The notes beneath the pieces were generated by a model, which was not told where the DNA came from, ran no database searches, and worked only from the letters and a program-made list of their open reading frames with translations. This document shows positions 1 to 6,983 of a DNA stretch of 10,052 nt, piece after piece. The stretch covers positions 1-10,052 of the forward strand of contig JBBQTN010000196.1 of assembly GCA_038213195.1 (NCBI GenBank). The letters run 5' to 3'. Both the position numbers and the translations under genes were made by a program. How positions within the stretch are numbered: the first letter of the stretch is position 1; every line of letters begins with the position of its first letter. Source of the stretch: JAODBQ01 sp038213195 (lineage in GTDB: Bacteria; Actinomycetota; Acidimicrobiia; Acidimicrobiales; Ilumatobacteraceae).

Positions 1-1
1 T

Positions 2-697
2 GCCTTGGTGCGGATCCTGTTCGGTGTGGTGTGGCTGGTTGACGCTGCCCTGAAGTGGACGCCTCATTTCATCAACGGCTATCTCGATCATCTCGATGAG
101 GGCGCTGCGGGTAGGCCGGGCTGGTTGCAGCCGTGGTTCCGGTTCTGGCACGACTTGCAGTCGCCGGCCCCGCGTGCCGCGGCCTACTTCGTCGCCGCTA
201 TCGAAACGCTGATTGCGTTCGCGTTGCTGTTGGGCGTGGCCCGCAAGGTGGTGTTCACGGCAGCGATCCTGTTCAGCCTGCTGATATGGGCGATCCCTGA
301 AGGGTTCGGCGGCCCGTACACGGGACGCGGCGCCGATGTGGACGTCAGCGCCGGCTTGATCTATGCGCTGGTGTTCGTCTCGTTGCTGTTCCTCATCGCC
401 GACGGACCGGACCGCTACAGCCTTGACGCCGTCATCGAACGTCACCATCCGTGGTGGCGCCGTGTCGCCGAGCTCAAGTCGGAGCGTGCCGATCATCCAT
501 CCCAAATCAGCCGGGGGGACGCACTCGATGCGTGTCGCACTGCTTCGGAACTCGAATCGGCCGCAATGGCAGGAGGCGCTTCGGGCCCGAGTACTGTACC
601 GGGCTACCGGGCTACCGGGCTACCGGGCTACCGGGCTACCGGGCTACCGGGCGTGACGATCGCCGAATCGTACGGGGCTCCGGCCGGTCCGGCGTGA
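2..697 (+). CDS. DoxX-like integral membrane protein, 5'-truncated by the window edge
   Basis: Small membrane protein resembling the DoxX/DoxD-like family. Its members are four-helix proteins, some linked to quinone or thiol redox chemistry; the function here is unassigned. The frame is open to the window edge. A TTG at 5 is available, but the first residues (ILFGVVWLVDAALKW) already lie in the first membrane helix, so the true start is probably upstream. Further hydrophobic segments lie near residues 58-80, 82-97 and 115-132 counted from position 5. Between the third and fourth is a GFGGPYT-type loop that I associate with this family. The recognisable domain ends near residue 157 (WWRRVAELKS). 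The remaining ~70 residues are hydrophilic, show no fold signature and cross the tandem repeat at 597-652, so the annotated stop at 695-697 may not be the ancestral one. The next gene begins about 60 bp downstream on the same strand. Family assignment is moderately sure; role unknown. Confidence 0.7.
   Translation, partial: ALVRILFGVVWLVDAALKWTPHFINGYLDHLDEGAAGRPGWLQPWFRFWHDLQSPAPRAAAYFVAAIETLIAFALLLGVARKVVFTAAILFSLLIWAIPEGFGGPYTGRGADVDVSAGLIYALVFVSLLFLIADGPDRYSLDAVIERHHPWWRRVAELKSERADHPSQISRGDALDACRTASELESAAMAGGASGPSTVPGYRATGLPGYRATGLPGVTIAESYGAPAGPA
597..652. repeat. Perfect 7 x 8-bp tandem repeat (unit TACCGGGC)
   Basis: Seven uninterrupted identical copies of the octamer TACCGGGC fill 597-652 exactly (56 bp). 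In the DoxX-like frame they encode an eight-residue period (GYRATGLP). All three forward frames are open across the repeat itself. Because 8 is not a multiple of 3, every gain or loss of one unit changes the downstream frame. Perfect short tandem arrays of this kind are typically unstable by slipped-strand mispairing. Confidence 0.97.
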
Positions 698-759
698 CCC
701 CCAACGTTCGTGACGTGGGACCGGCGAGCGAGGCGACGACGTGCGCCACACATTCGCCG

Positions 760-1944
760 ATGGTTAATGATAGGTCAGAGTGGTACTGCATCGCATACCA
801 CGCGCTGATGGTGGTCGGCTATGTGGTTGCCGTCATTGTGTACCGCATTCCGAGGCCAATGCCGGAGCGCGTGGCGTTCGTGACGGCGGCGGTTCTCCTG
901 CTCGGCCTGACCTCCGGCGTCGGCCTCGTGATCGTCTTCCACAATCACATGCACCGGCCCTTCTTCCGCTCGCCGGCAGCGAACCGGTGGTATGGGCGGA
1001 CGGTGCCGGTCTTCGCCGGGTGGTCTGGTTACCTCCTGTGTCAATCGCACATCGTCGTACACCATGCCCACACGATGGACGATCGCGATTGGACGGTGCC
1101 GAGGCGACGAGCGGATGGGACGCCGGAGTCGTTGTTTCGCTACGCCCTCGCGTCGTGGCCGTGGCGGGCGGTGCGCTGTGTGCTCGCGGAGATGCGCCGC
1201 GACGATTACGATGGGGCGGTGCGCCGGGAGGCGGTCGGCGAAGTGGTCATCTTTGCGTTGCTGTGGAGCATCCCGTTCGTCGTCGACGTGCGGATGGCGC
1301 TGCTGCTGTGGCTGGCACCGCAGTGGGTTGCCAATGTTGTTCTTTTCGCCGGCGGGACCTACGCCCAACACGCGGGTTGCTCACCGATGTCGTCGCAGTC
1401 TGTGCACGGCCACAGCGTCTCGTCGAGCTCACGCTTCGATCTGGTGACGATGTTTAACAACGGGCACCACACCGTGCACCACGAGATGCCGCGCCTCCAC
1501 TGGACGGATCTGCCCGAGGTGCAGTTTCGGAGGGCGGGCGTGTTCACGTCAGACGGTGGGATTGTGCGTACGGAAGGGTACTTCGAGTTGGCCAGTGCAC
1601 AAGCTCGTCGTGAGCTGCGAGGAGGGCCGTCGCGGGGCGGGTCGGCGAGAGTCGTGCGGACAGTTGCCCATGTGGACAGTGAGGCGCTGAGACGGCAGCT
1701 GGCCCGGTCCGTATCCCACCCTGCGGATCGTTGGTGGTCAAGAGCCCAGGCGGCTGCCGTGGGCGTCCCGGTTACTCGATTTTCTGGGCGTCATTCAGCG
1801 ACGCCGCTGCGCGGCATCACGATGATTGGTCGTTGCACTTTCCCGCTCGTCACGATTGGTGTGCTGGCGATCGGCGCTGTCCAGCCTGTCGCTGCGGCCT
1901 TTGCCGCTGTGGCTTTCTACGTCGCCTGCAAGCGCTGGGGATGA
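760..1944 (+). CDS. Membrane fatty-acid desaturase/hydroxylase family protein
   Basis: Integral-membrane di-iron enzyme of the fatty acid desaturase/hydroxylase superfamily; likely an O2-dependent desaturase or hydroxylase acting on an acyl chain or other lipid. Counting from the ATG at 760 (394 residues), the three histidine boxes are intact: H61-N-H-M-H65, H97-IVV-H101-H102 and H236-H237-TV-H240-H241. An additional His (H204, in YAQHAG) sits before the third box. Hydrophobic segments flank the boxes (about 10-30, 40-60, 163-200). The third box continues into an LHWTDLPE motif. After about residue 260 comes a less conserved tail ending in a further hydrophobic helix (about 361-390). The frame is open far upstream of 760 (to 451), so the start is inferred: ATG 760 precedes the first conserved residues, GTG 715 is an alternative, and neither has a clear Shine-Dalgarno. 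No dedicated ferredoxin or reductase partner is visible. Substrate cannot be told from sequence. Confidence 0.82.
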   Translation: MVNDRSEWYCIAYHALMVVGYVVAVIVYRIPRPMPERVAFVTAAVLLLGLTSGVGLVIVFHNHMHRPFFRSPAANRWYGRTVPVFAGWSGYLLCQSHIVVHHAHTMDDRDWTVPRRRADGTPESLFRYALASWPWRAVRCVLAEMRRDDYDGAVRREAVGEVVIFALLWSIPFVVDVRMALLLWLAPQWVANVVLFAGGTYAQHAGCSPMSSQSVHGHSVSSSSRFDLVTMFNNGHHTVHHEMPRLHWTDLPEVQFRRAGVFTSDGGIVRTEGYFELASAQARRELRGGPSRGGSARVVRTVAHVDSEALRRQLARSVSHPADRWWSRAQAAAVGVPVTRFSGRHSATPLRGITMIGRCTFPLVTIGVLAIGAVQPVAAAFAAVAFYVACKRWG

Positions 1945-3033
1945 GCGAGGCATTGCGGCGGCCCGTCGTTGAGTTGCGGGGTCGATCAGTACAGTCGAGG
2001 AGTCGTACAAGCGTGGTGTCGTCGCCAGTGCGATGAGTGCCCGCACGTGTCCGAGCAGTACGAATTGATCGGTGGCGGTGCCTCGCAGGGCACCGCGAAC
2101 CGCACGCAGTGCCGAGCCGGGGGCGCTGGGGAACAGGTGATGCTCGACATGGTGGCTGAAGTTGAGGTTGAGGCGGTCGACGACTCGCCAGCTCTTCACG
2201 CTGGCGGTGGTGCGAAGGATGTCGGGTTGCGACGAGAGCGAGCTGAGCATGTGGTTGGTGCCGACGAAGCCGATCATGATGCCGTTCGCCACCAGGGTGG
2301 GAACGACCACGATGAGCAGTACGCCGTGCCAGCTGCGCCCGGCGGCGAACGTCAGCCATCCCGCCGCCACCGCCGCCGAGTAGGCCGCCTCACGTTTGCG
2401 CCGAATCCCGGCAAAGCCGGGCAGAAAGCGCGACTTGATCCAAAGAACTGACTGCGCCTGGAACGTGAAGAACCAGCCGGCGAGCAGGACTACGAACGTC
2501 TTCAGATGGCCAAAGCCGGGCACCGTTCGCACCAGCCGACGGTACGAACGGCTCATGCTCTGCAAGTTGGCGAGCGTGCCGAAGCTGTCCGGGTCGCGGT
2601 CCGGAAGATTGGTATGGGCGTGGTGGCCGGAGATGTGCCAGAGGTTCCACAGGTGCGGCGACATCAGGAACGCTGCGCAGCCGGGGGTCATCAGGATGGT
2701 GCGCAGCCGGCGAGATGACACGACGGCGCCATGGCCGACCTCGTGGGCGAAGAACATCATCGACGCGTAGCACTGGCCCACCGCGACGGCAACGAGGACG
2801 GCCGCAGGCGCGGGCAACACGGCCCAGCGCAGCGCGAAGTTGCCGGCCGCGGCAATGCAGGCGAACGGTACGACAATGAGGGCACGCGCTGGCCGCTGGC
2901 GCAGTGCCTGCGGTGGCAGTCTGGCGCGGATGAGGGTCCGCAGCTGGGCGTCAGGGCTCATCGTGAGGTCGCCGAACCGGCCCACGGCGAGAAGCAGGTG
3001 GATGTTGTTGCCATCGAGGTCACCGGTGGCCAT
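1795..3033 (-). CDS. Membrane fatty acid desaturase, coupled to the CFA-type methyltransferase
   Basis: Membrane-bound acyl desaturase with all three iron-binding histidine boxes (numbered from the ATG at 3033, 412 residues): H97-EVG-H101, H133-ISG-H137-H138 and H295-VE-H298-H299, the last continuing into LFPSAP, a classic desaturase context. Hydrophobic segments lie around 52-66, 72-95, 178-197, 217-230 and 237-257. It therefore most likely introduces a double bond into an acyl chain using O2 and an electron donor not encoded here. I chose ATG 3033 because it overlaps the upstream methyltransferase stop by 14 bp, consistent with translational coupling; ATG 2961 (MSPDAQ) is possible. The frame is open further upstream, to 3540, but there it is only the antisense/offset shadow of the methyltransferase gene. 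The last ~55 residues are low-complexity, Arg/Ser-rich and lie opposite the convergent desaturase, so the natural C-terminal boundary is uncertain. Clearly a different desaturase subfamily from the one at 760-1944. Confidence 0.88.
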   Translation of the reverse strand: MATGDLDGNNIHLLLAVGRFGDLTMSPDAQLRTLIRARLPPQALRQRPARALIVVPFACIAAAGNFALRWAVLPAPAAVLVAVAVGQCYASMMFFAHEVGHGAVVSSRRLRTILMTPGCAAFLMSPHLWNLWHISGHHAHTNLPDRDPDSFGTLANLQSMSRSYRRLVRTVPGFGHLKTFVVLLAGWFFTFQAQSVLWIKSRFLPGFAGIRRKREAAYSAAVAAGWLTFAAGRSWHGVLLIVVVPTLVANGIMIGFVGTNHMLSSLSSQPDILRTTASVKSWRVVDRLNLNFSHHVEHHLFPSAPGSALRAVRGALRGTATDQFVLLGHVRALIALATTPRLYDSSTVLIDPATQRRAAAMPRSSPALAGDVESHSGKGRSDRLDSADRQHTNRDERESATTNHRDAAQRRR

Positions 3034-4306
3034 CCGAAGCGACGTCGCCCTCGCCGCCGACGAGCATTTCGGCTGGCCACGCTGGCCGGCCCGAGCGGAA
3101 GTCGGCGAATCCCAGATCCAACGGCACCGCCCACGATCGCGTGCCAGCGAAGAGAACCTGGTACAGCTGCAGGCAGTCGTATCGGAAGCACGCCTCGAGC
3201 AGCTGCAGGTAGAAGTCCCAGCCGCGCAGGAACTGCTCGTCGAAGCCCAACCGGGCAATCTCCGAGCGGTTCGCGACGAAACGCTGCCGCCAACGCTGCG
3301 CCGTCTCCGCGTAGTGAACCTTCCAGTTGTCGACGTGCCCGACGCTGCCGCCACACTCAGTGACCAGCCGAGCGATGTCGTGCAACTGCGGGAGGGCAAC
3401 GCCAGGGAAGATGTGCTTGCGCAGCCACGGGCTCGGGTGCCGACTGCCGGTGGTCCCAATGGTGTGTAGGAGCGCCCGACCACCTGGGCGCAGTCGATCC
3501 AGCGCGTGGCGCACGAACGTCCGGTGGTACTCCACGCCAACGTGCTCGAACATGCCGACGCTCACGACCTTGTCAAATACCTCATTGACCGCCCGATAGT
3601 CGAGCACGCGCACGTCGACCCGGCCAATCAACCCACAGCGGGCAATCCACGACCGAGCCCACGCCGCCTGCTCCCCGCTCAACGTGACGCCTACCGCGGT
3701 CACACCGCGTGTCAATGTCGCATAAATCATCAGGCCACCCCAGCCACAGCCAATGTCAAGCAGGCGGTCACCCGGCTGAAGGTCGAGCTTGCGGCAGATA
3801 ATCTCATACTTGTTCAGCTGCATCTGCGACAGCGAGACATCCAGCGCGTCGGCGTAACCGCATGAATACGTCATGCTTCCGTCGAGGAACAACCCGAAGA
3901 ACTCGTTGCTCAAGTCGTAGTGGCGGTGCACGTTCTCCTTGGACGGACGAGCCGAATTGCGCCGCAACATCGCTGCAGCAACCACCATCTGGGCACGCCA
4001 GCTTCCGCGAAAAGCCGCTCTGAGGTCGTTGACGAACAAAATTCCGAGCAGGCTCACGAGATCATCGTCCGCCACGTCCCACCAGCGCTCTGCGTACGCC
4101 TCACCGAAGCCGATGTCTCCGTCGCGGAGGACACGTTTGAACAGATCAGGATCCGAAATCGTTACAACGGAGGACAGCCCTCCACCCCCACCGAAGCGGT
4201 AGTCGTGGCCGTCCGGCAGGCGGACGGTCAAGGAGCCGCAGCGGATCGCCCTACCGAGCAGCGAGAGGACCTCGGGAGAAGGTCCGACCCGACGAGTTCT
4301 AGACAT
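3020..4306 (-). CDS. cfa: Cyclopropane-fatty-acyl-phospholipid synthase family methyltransferase
   Basis: SAM-dependent enzyme of the CFA/mycolic-acid-cyclopropane synthase family, which adds a one-carbon unit from SAM to the double bond of an unsaturated acyl chain at the membrane surface. The 428-residue length is normal for full-length CFA synthases. Visible landmarks: N-terminal lipid-facing region (about 1-110); HYDLSNEFF (129-137) and MTYSCGY with C149, matching the family's catalytic-pocket Cys; SAM motif I LLDIGCGWGG (182-191); MFEHVG with E254; HTIG with H281 and I283; and a C-terminal FYLQLLEACFR stretch with Y366. The E/H/I/Y positions correspond to the bicarbonate-site residues known from E. 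coli Cfa. ATG 4306 has a purine-rich ribosome site just upstream. The downstream desaturase overlaps by 14 bp and could supply the unsaturated substrate. The product could be a cyclopropane or a methyl/methylene-branched chain. No flavin reductase of the 10-methyl-fatty-acid type is seen in the window. Confidence 0.93.
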   Translation of the reverse strand: MSRTRRVGPSPEVLSLLGRAIRCGSLTVRLPDGHDYRFGGGGGLSSVVTISDPDLFKRVLRDGDIGFGEAYAERWWDVADDDLVSLLGILFVNDLRAAFRGSWRAQMVVAAAMLRRNSARPSKENVHRHYDLSNEFFGLFLDGSMTYSCGYADALDVSLSQMQLNKYEIICRKLDLQPGDRLLDIGCGWGGLMIYATLTRGVTAVGVTLSGEQAAWARSWIARCGLIGRVDVRVLDYRAVNEVFDKVVSVGMFEHVGVEYHRTFVRHALDRLRPGGRALLHTIGTTGSRHPSPWLRKHIFPGVALPQLHDIARLVTECGGSVGHVDNWKVHYAETAQRWRQRFVANRSEIARLGFDEQFLRGWDFYLQLLEACFRYDCLQLYQVLFAGTRSWAVPLDLGFADFRSGRPAWPAEMLVGGEGDVASDGHR

Positions 4307-4310
4307 TCGG

Positions 4311-4319
4311 CTCCCTCTC
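4311..4319 (-). promoter_or_regulatory. Ribosome-binding site of the CFA-type gene
   Basis: On the minus strand GAGAGGGAG ends four bases before the ATG at 4306. Its AGAGG/GGAG core is a good Shine-Dalgarno match and supports this start. Farther upstream TAAGGT (complement of 4365-4370) could be a -10 hexamer, but no convincing -35 goes with it. Confidence 0.6.
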
Positions 4320-4591
4320 GGCCGGGCGGCGGTCGTTCTGCCGGGCCATCATCGCCCGCCTCAAACCTTAGCCTCGGCTCATCGGGGCGACCTGCTGGAC
4401 GCCCGTGATCAAGCCGGAGTCGCGGTGCATCCCGTTGGTCCTGGGTGAGGCTGTCGGTCGCTCGCAGCCCAGACGAACGCGTTGGAGACGACGTTGGGCG
4501 CGGAGATGACGCCGGCTGGAAATGCGCAGTCGGTAGTCAGCCGCACCTTGTTCCGGGGTTTGCCCGGATGGCGGTGTCCGCATTCAGTGTG

Positions 4592-4620
4592 ATCCTCGGT
4601 AGCGACTACTACCCGAGGAT
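4592..4620 (+). promoter_or_regulatory. Hairpin / inverted repeat covering the ABC ATPase ribosome-binding site
   Basis: ATCCTCGGTAG (4592-4602) pairs with CTACCCGAGGAT (4609-4620): eight outer and three inner base pairs with one unpaired base, closed by a six-base loop. The right arm contains GAGG (4615-4618), the only good Shine-Dalgarno for the ATG at 4626 (seven-base spacing). As RNA it would mask the ribosome site. As DNA it is a palindrome of the type bound by dimeric repressors. There is no T-run, so it is not an ordinary intrinsic terminator. Structure is plain in the sequence; the role is inferred. Confidence 0.65.
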
Positions 4621-4625
4621 GCAGG

Positions 4626-5313
4626 ATGAGCAAGCTCAGCACGATCGCGCCGACCGACGCCACCTCGGATTCGGTCGGCACCAGCCCAGGCTTGACAGCA
4701 ACGGGGATCACGAAGTCGTACCGGCGGGGGATCTGGCCGCGGCGGCGGGAGGTGCGTGTGCTGCGTGGCGCCGATCTCACGGTCGGTCCAGGCGAGGTGG
4801 TCGGTCTCGTCGGCGAGAACGGATCCGGCAAGAGCACGCTGATGAAGATCTTGGTCGGTGCTCTGACGGCCGACGCTGGCCGCGTCGCGGTCTCGGGACG
4901 GATCGGGTACTGCCCGCAGGAACCCGTGCTGTACGAGCGGCTGACGTGCGACGAACACCTTGAGCTGTTCGGCGTCGCGTACAACATGGGCGAGCAGGCA
5001 GTGAACGAGGCCGCCGAGGCTCTGTACGCCACGCTGGGCTTCGACCGTTGGCGCACGTCCCAGGTCGCGGAACTCTTCCGGGGGCACCCGAGCCAAGCTC
5101 AACTTGGCCATCGCGCTCCTCGCTGACCCCGAGGTCCTTCTTCTCGACGAGCCCTATGCAGGGTTCGATTGGGACACCTACCTGCGGTTCTGGGACCTCA
5201 CCGCCGAACGGCGGGCGAATGGGCGCAGCGTCGTGGTGATCAGCCACTTCGTCGCCGACCAAGAACGCTTCGACCGCATCGTGCAGCTACGCGACGGGCG
5301 AACCATCCAGTGA
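4626..5313 (+). pseudogene. ABC transporter ATP-binding protein, frameshifted in the signature motif
   Basis: Nucleotide-binding subunit of an ABC exporter; it would hydrolyse ATP at the cytoplasmic face to drive the permease encoded next. From ATG 4626: Walker A GENGSGKST (residues 63-71), Q-loop YCPQEP (Q98), then the frame goes wrong after VAEL (about residue 150) and stops at 5126. In the next frame the protein resumes as NLAIALLADPEVLLLDEP (Walker B with catalytic Glu), then the D-loop region and ISHF (H-loop His), ending at 5313. Removing one T of the pair at 5076-5077 restores VAELSGGTRAKLNLAIA, a perfect ABC signature, and gives a 228-residue protein of normal size. Either a sequencing/assembly error or a genuine recent inactivation; everything else in the gene looks intact. 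It is preceded by GAGG at 4615-4618, and the permease start overlaps its stop by GTGA. Confidence 0.9.
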
Positions 5314-6983
5314 ACACGATGGCTGAACTCGTCGGCAAGCGCGCCGTTACCGACTACGTTCGCCGACCTCTCAACCTCGTCCTGCTCGTCGTCTTCCCGA
5401 TCGTGCTCGTCGTCGTCTGGGGCCCGTCGCTCGCCGACTTCTCCAAACTGTCCGGTGGCACCGGTGATCGCGCTCAGATCGAAGCCGCCACCGCCGGGTG
5501 GGCAGCTGCCGCGCTGGCCGGTCTGGCCGGGTTCTTTCAAGTCACCGGGGCTCGCGCGACGGATCGACGCCTCGCCGCAGCCAGCGGCCGCTGCGCACCT
5601 GTGGTCGCCGGCCGTCTAGGTGCCTCACTCTGCCTGGCCATGCTCGCTGCCGCCGGAGGTCTCCTCGCCTTGGCGGCTCGAACCGGGATCACCAGCCCGG
5701 TTCGTGCTGTCGCCGGGACGCTCCTGATCGCGGTCATATACCTCGCACTCGGGGTTCTGGTCGGCACGGTCATCAAGACAGAGATGAACGGAGCCCTGCT
5801 GGTGACACTGGCATGGGTGTTCGATGTGTTCCTTGGGCCAGCAATGGGATCGGGACGCTCCGGTTTGGCGGAGGTGTTCCCGCTGCACTTCCCCACTCTT
5901 CTCCTCATCGGGCAGGTCACCGGCCACGCAGGTCCGGTCGGCGACATCGGCTGGTCGTTGATCTGGGCGGCAGGACTGTCGACGGTGGCCATCCTCCGAC
6001 TCGCCAGCACGACGCGACCGGCACCCGCACCGCGCACCTCAACACACCACGTGGTACCGGCGACAACAGCGAACCCGGACCCCGACAGCTCGCCTGGTCC
6101 ACTGAGCACCCCTGTGACCGTCCGTCCGATCTCGACAACCCGAACGCCCCGCGCCACTCGACGCTTCTCAGTCGCCGCGCGCCTGATCGCGGTGTTGCGG
6201 GCAGGGACTCGCGAACACCGGCGTAATCGCGTCCTCTGGGCGCTGCTGATCGTTGTCCCGGCCGTCTTCATCGGTGTGGCCATCAACATGACCCTCGACA
6301 AGCCCGGCCCGATCGCCCTTGTCGAAAGCGGCCGGAGCTTCACGACGTTCCTGTCCGAGCGTCGGATTCACGCCGCCACGATGGTTCCGGTCACGTCGGC
6401 GTTCCTGGCAGGTCTGACGGGCTTGTTCGTGGTGACCGGTTCTGCTGGGGGCGACCGCCGGTTGGTACTGGCCGGGTTCCGACCTCGCGAGGTGTTCGCC
6501 GGCCGCCTCGGAGTCGTTGCCGCCGCGACGGTGCTGACGACCGCCGTCGCCGTCGCAGTGTCCGGTGCGTGGTACCCACCGCGCCAATGGCTCGTCTTCG
6601 CCGCCGCCAACCTGCTCATCGCGCTCACCTACGCCATGCTCGGCGTCCTCCTCGGGCCGCTCACGGGCCGCATCGGCGGCTTGTACCTGATGCTGCTGCT
6701 CGCCTTCATCGACGTCGGATTCGGTCAAAATGTGATGTTCCCCGCCGGACCTCCAGCATGGGGTGCCTTCCTCCCGGCTCGCGGCGCCTCTCGAGTGATG
6801 ATCGACGGCGCGTTCACCGACCACTTCGACCAGCAGAGGTACCTCCTGCTTGGCCTCGCCTGGCTGGTCACGTTGACTGCGGCAACTAGCGAAGTGTTCC
6901 GGCGCCGCACCGCACCGTCACGGCAGACGAGAACCCACTACGAGGTAGCTTCGGATGTCCCGGCCCCAGCGAGATTGAGCTAG
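5310..6983 (+). CDS. ABC-2-type transporter permease, two homologous halves fused
   Basis: Membrane subunit of the exporter whose ATPase lies immediately upstream. GTG 5310 overlaps the ATPase stop as GTGA, a usual coupling arrangement; ATG 5319 is the alternative start. Numbered from ATG 5319 (554 residues): half 1 is about 1-228, a Pro/Thr-rich linker about 229-285, half 2 about 286-530, each with about six hydrophobic segments. The halves are clearly related: ALAGLAGFFQVTG/FLAGLTGLFVVTG, TDRRLAAA/GDRRLVLA (D82/D379), VAGRLG/FAGRLG (96/393) and LLIAVIYLALGVLVG/LLIALTYAMLGVLLG (135/432), all at a constant offset of 297 residues. ABC-2 permeases normally dimerise, so a fused tandem chain with one ATPase gene suggests one permease with an ATPase dimer. 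Substrate unknown; such exporters handle drugs, lipids or polysaccharides. No regulator is visible. Confidence 0.88.
   Translation: MNTMAELVGKRAVTDYVRRPLNLVLLVVFPIVLVVVWGPSLADFSKLSGGTGDRAQIEAATAGWAAAALAGLAGFFQVTGARATDRRLAAASGRCAPVVAGRLGASLCLAMLAAAGGLLALAARTGITSPVRAVAGTLLIAVIYLALGVLVGTVIKTEMNGALLVTLAWVFDVFLGPAMGSGRSGLAEVFPLHFPTLLLIGQVTGHAGPVGDIGWSLIWAAGLSTVAILRLASTTRPAPAPRTSTHHVVPATTANPDPDSSPGPLSTPVTVRPISTTRTPRATRRFSVAARLIAVLRAGTREHRRNRVLWALLIVVPAVFIGVAINMTLDKPGPIALVESGRSFTTFLSERRIHAATMVPVTSAFLAGLTGLFVVTGSAGGDRRLVLAGFRPREVFAGRLGVVAAATVLTTAVAVAVSGAWYPPRQWLVFAAANLLIALTYAMLGVLLGPLTGRIGGLYLMLLLAFIDVGFGQNVMFPAGPPAWGAFLPARGASRVMIDGAFTDHFDQQRYLLLGLAWLVTLTAATSEVFRRRTAPSRQTRTHYEVASDVPAPARLS

Larger units (their letters stand above)
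4307..4625. other. Divergent intergenic spacer between the lipid pair and the ABC exporter
   Basis: 319 bp with no convincing gene. It must hold the promoters for the leftward methyltransferase-desaturase pair and, probably, the rightward ABC operon. I see a weak -10-like TAAGGT on the minus strand (4365-4370), a small hairpin CCGGG-GTTTG-CCCGG (4553-4567) and a strong hairpin at 4592-4620. A 35-codon minus-strand stretch (4457-4561) translates to a protein-like string containing APNVVSNAFVW with GC-rich third positions. It has no start, no recognised family, and its open frame runs on as antisense of the ABC gene, so I do not call a gene. It might be a remnant. Confidence 0.6.

Noticed and set aside
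597..652. Tandem repeat as a CRISPR array or iteron origin
   Set aside because: Units are only 8 bp, directly abutting with no spacers; no cas or replication gene is nearby.
528..656. 42-codon ORF starting ATG 528 after a G-rich purine tract
   Set aside because: It overlaps the DoxX-like frame, more than a third of it is encoded by the tandem repeat and it matches nothing I recognise. Kept only as a possible alternative product.
700..719. Bulged hairpin (CCCAACGT/ACGTGGG) between the repeat and the first desaturase
   Set aside because: Short, imperfect and without a T-run; expected by chance in GC-rich sequence, and I cannot tie it to a start or stop.
780..1457. 225-codon open frame on the plus strand inside the first desaturase
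   Set aside because: Out-of-frame shadow, Arg/Gly/Ala-rich with no motifs; the other frame has all three histidine boxes.
3034..3540. Upstream extension of the minus-strand desaturase frame to an ATG at 3540 (581 residues)
   Set aside because: The added part is Arg/Ser/Thr-rich, lies fully inside the methyltransferase gene in another frame and has no domain signature; the desaturase needs only the part from 3033.
5104..5313. Separate small gene starting at TTG 5104
   Set aside because: It begins in the middle of the ABC ATPase just after the signature motif and is the C-terminal half of the frameshifted gene, not an independent gene.
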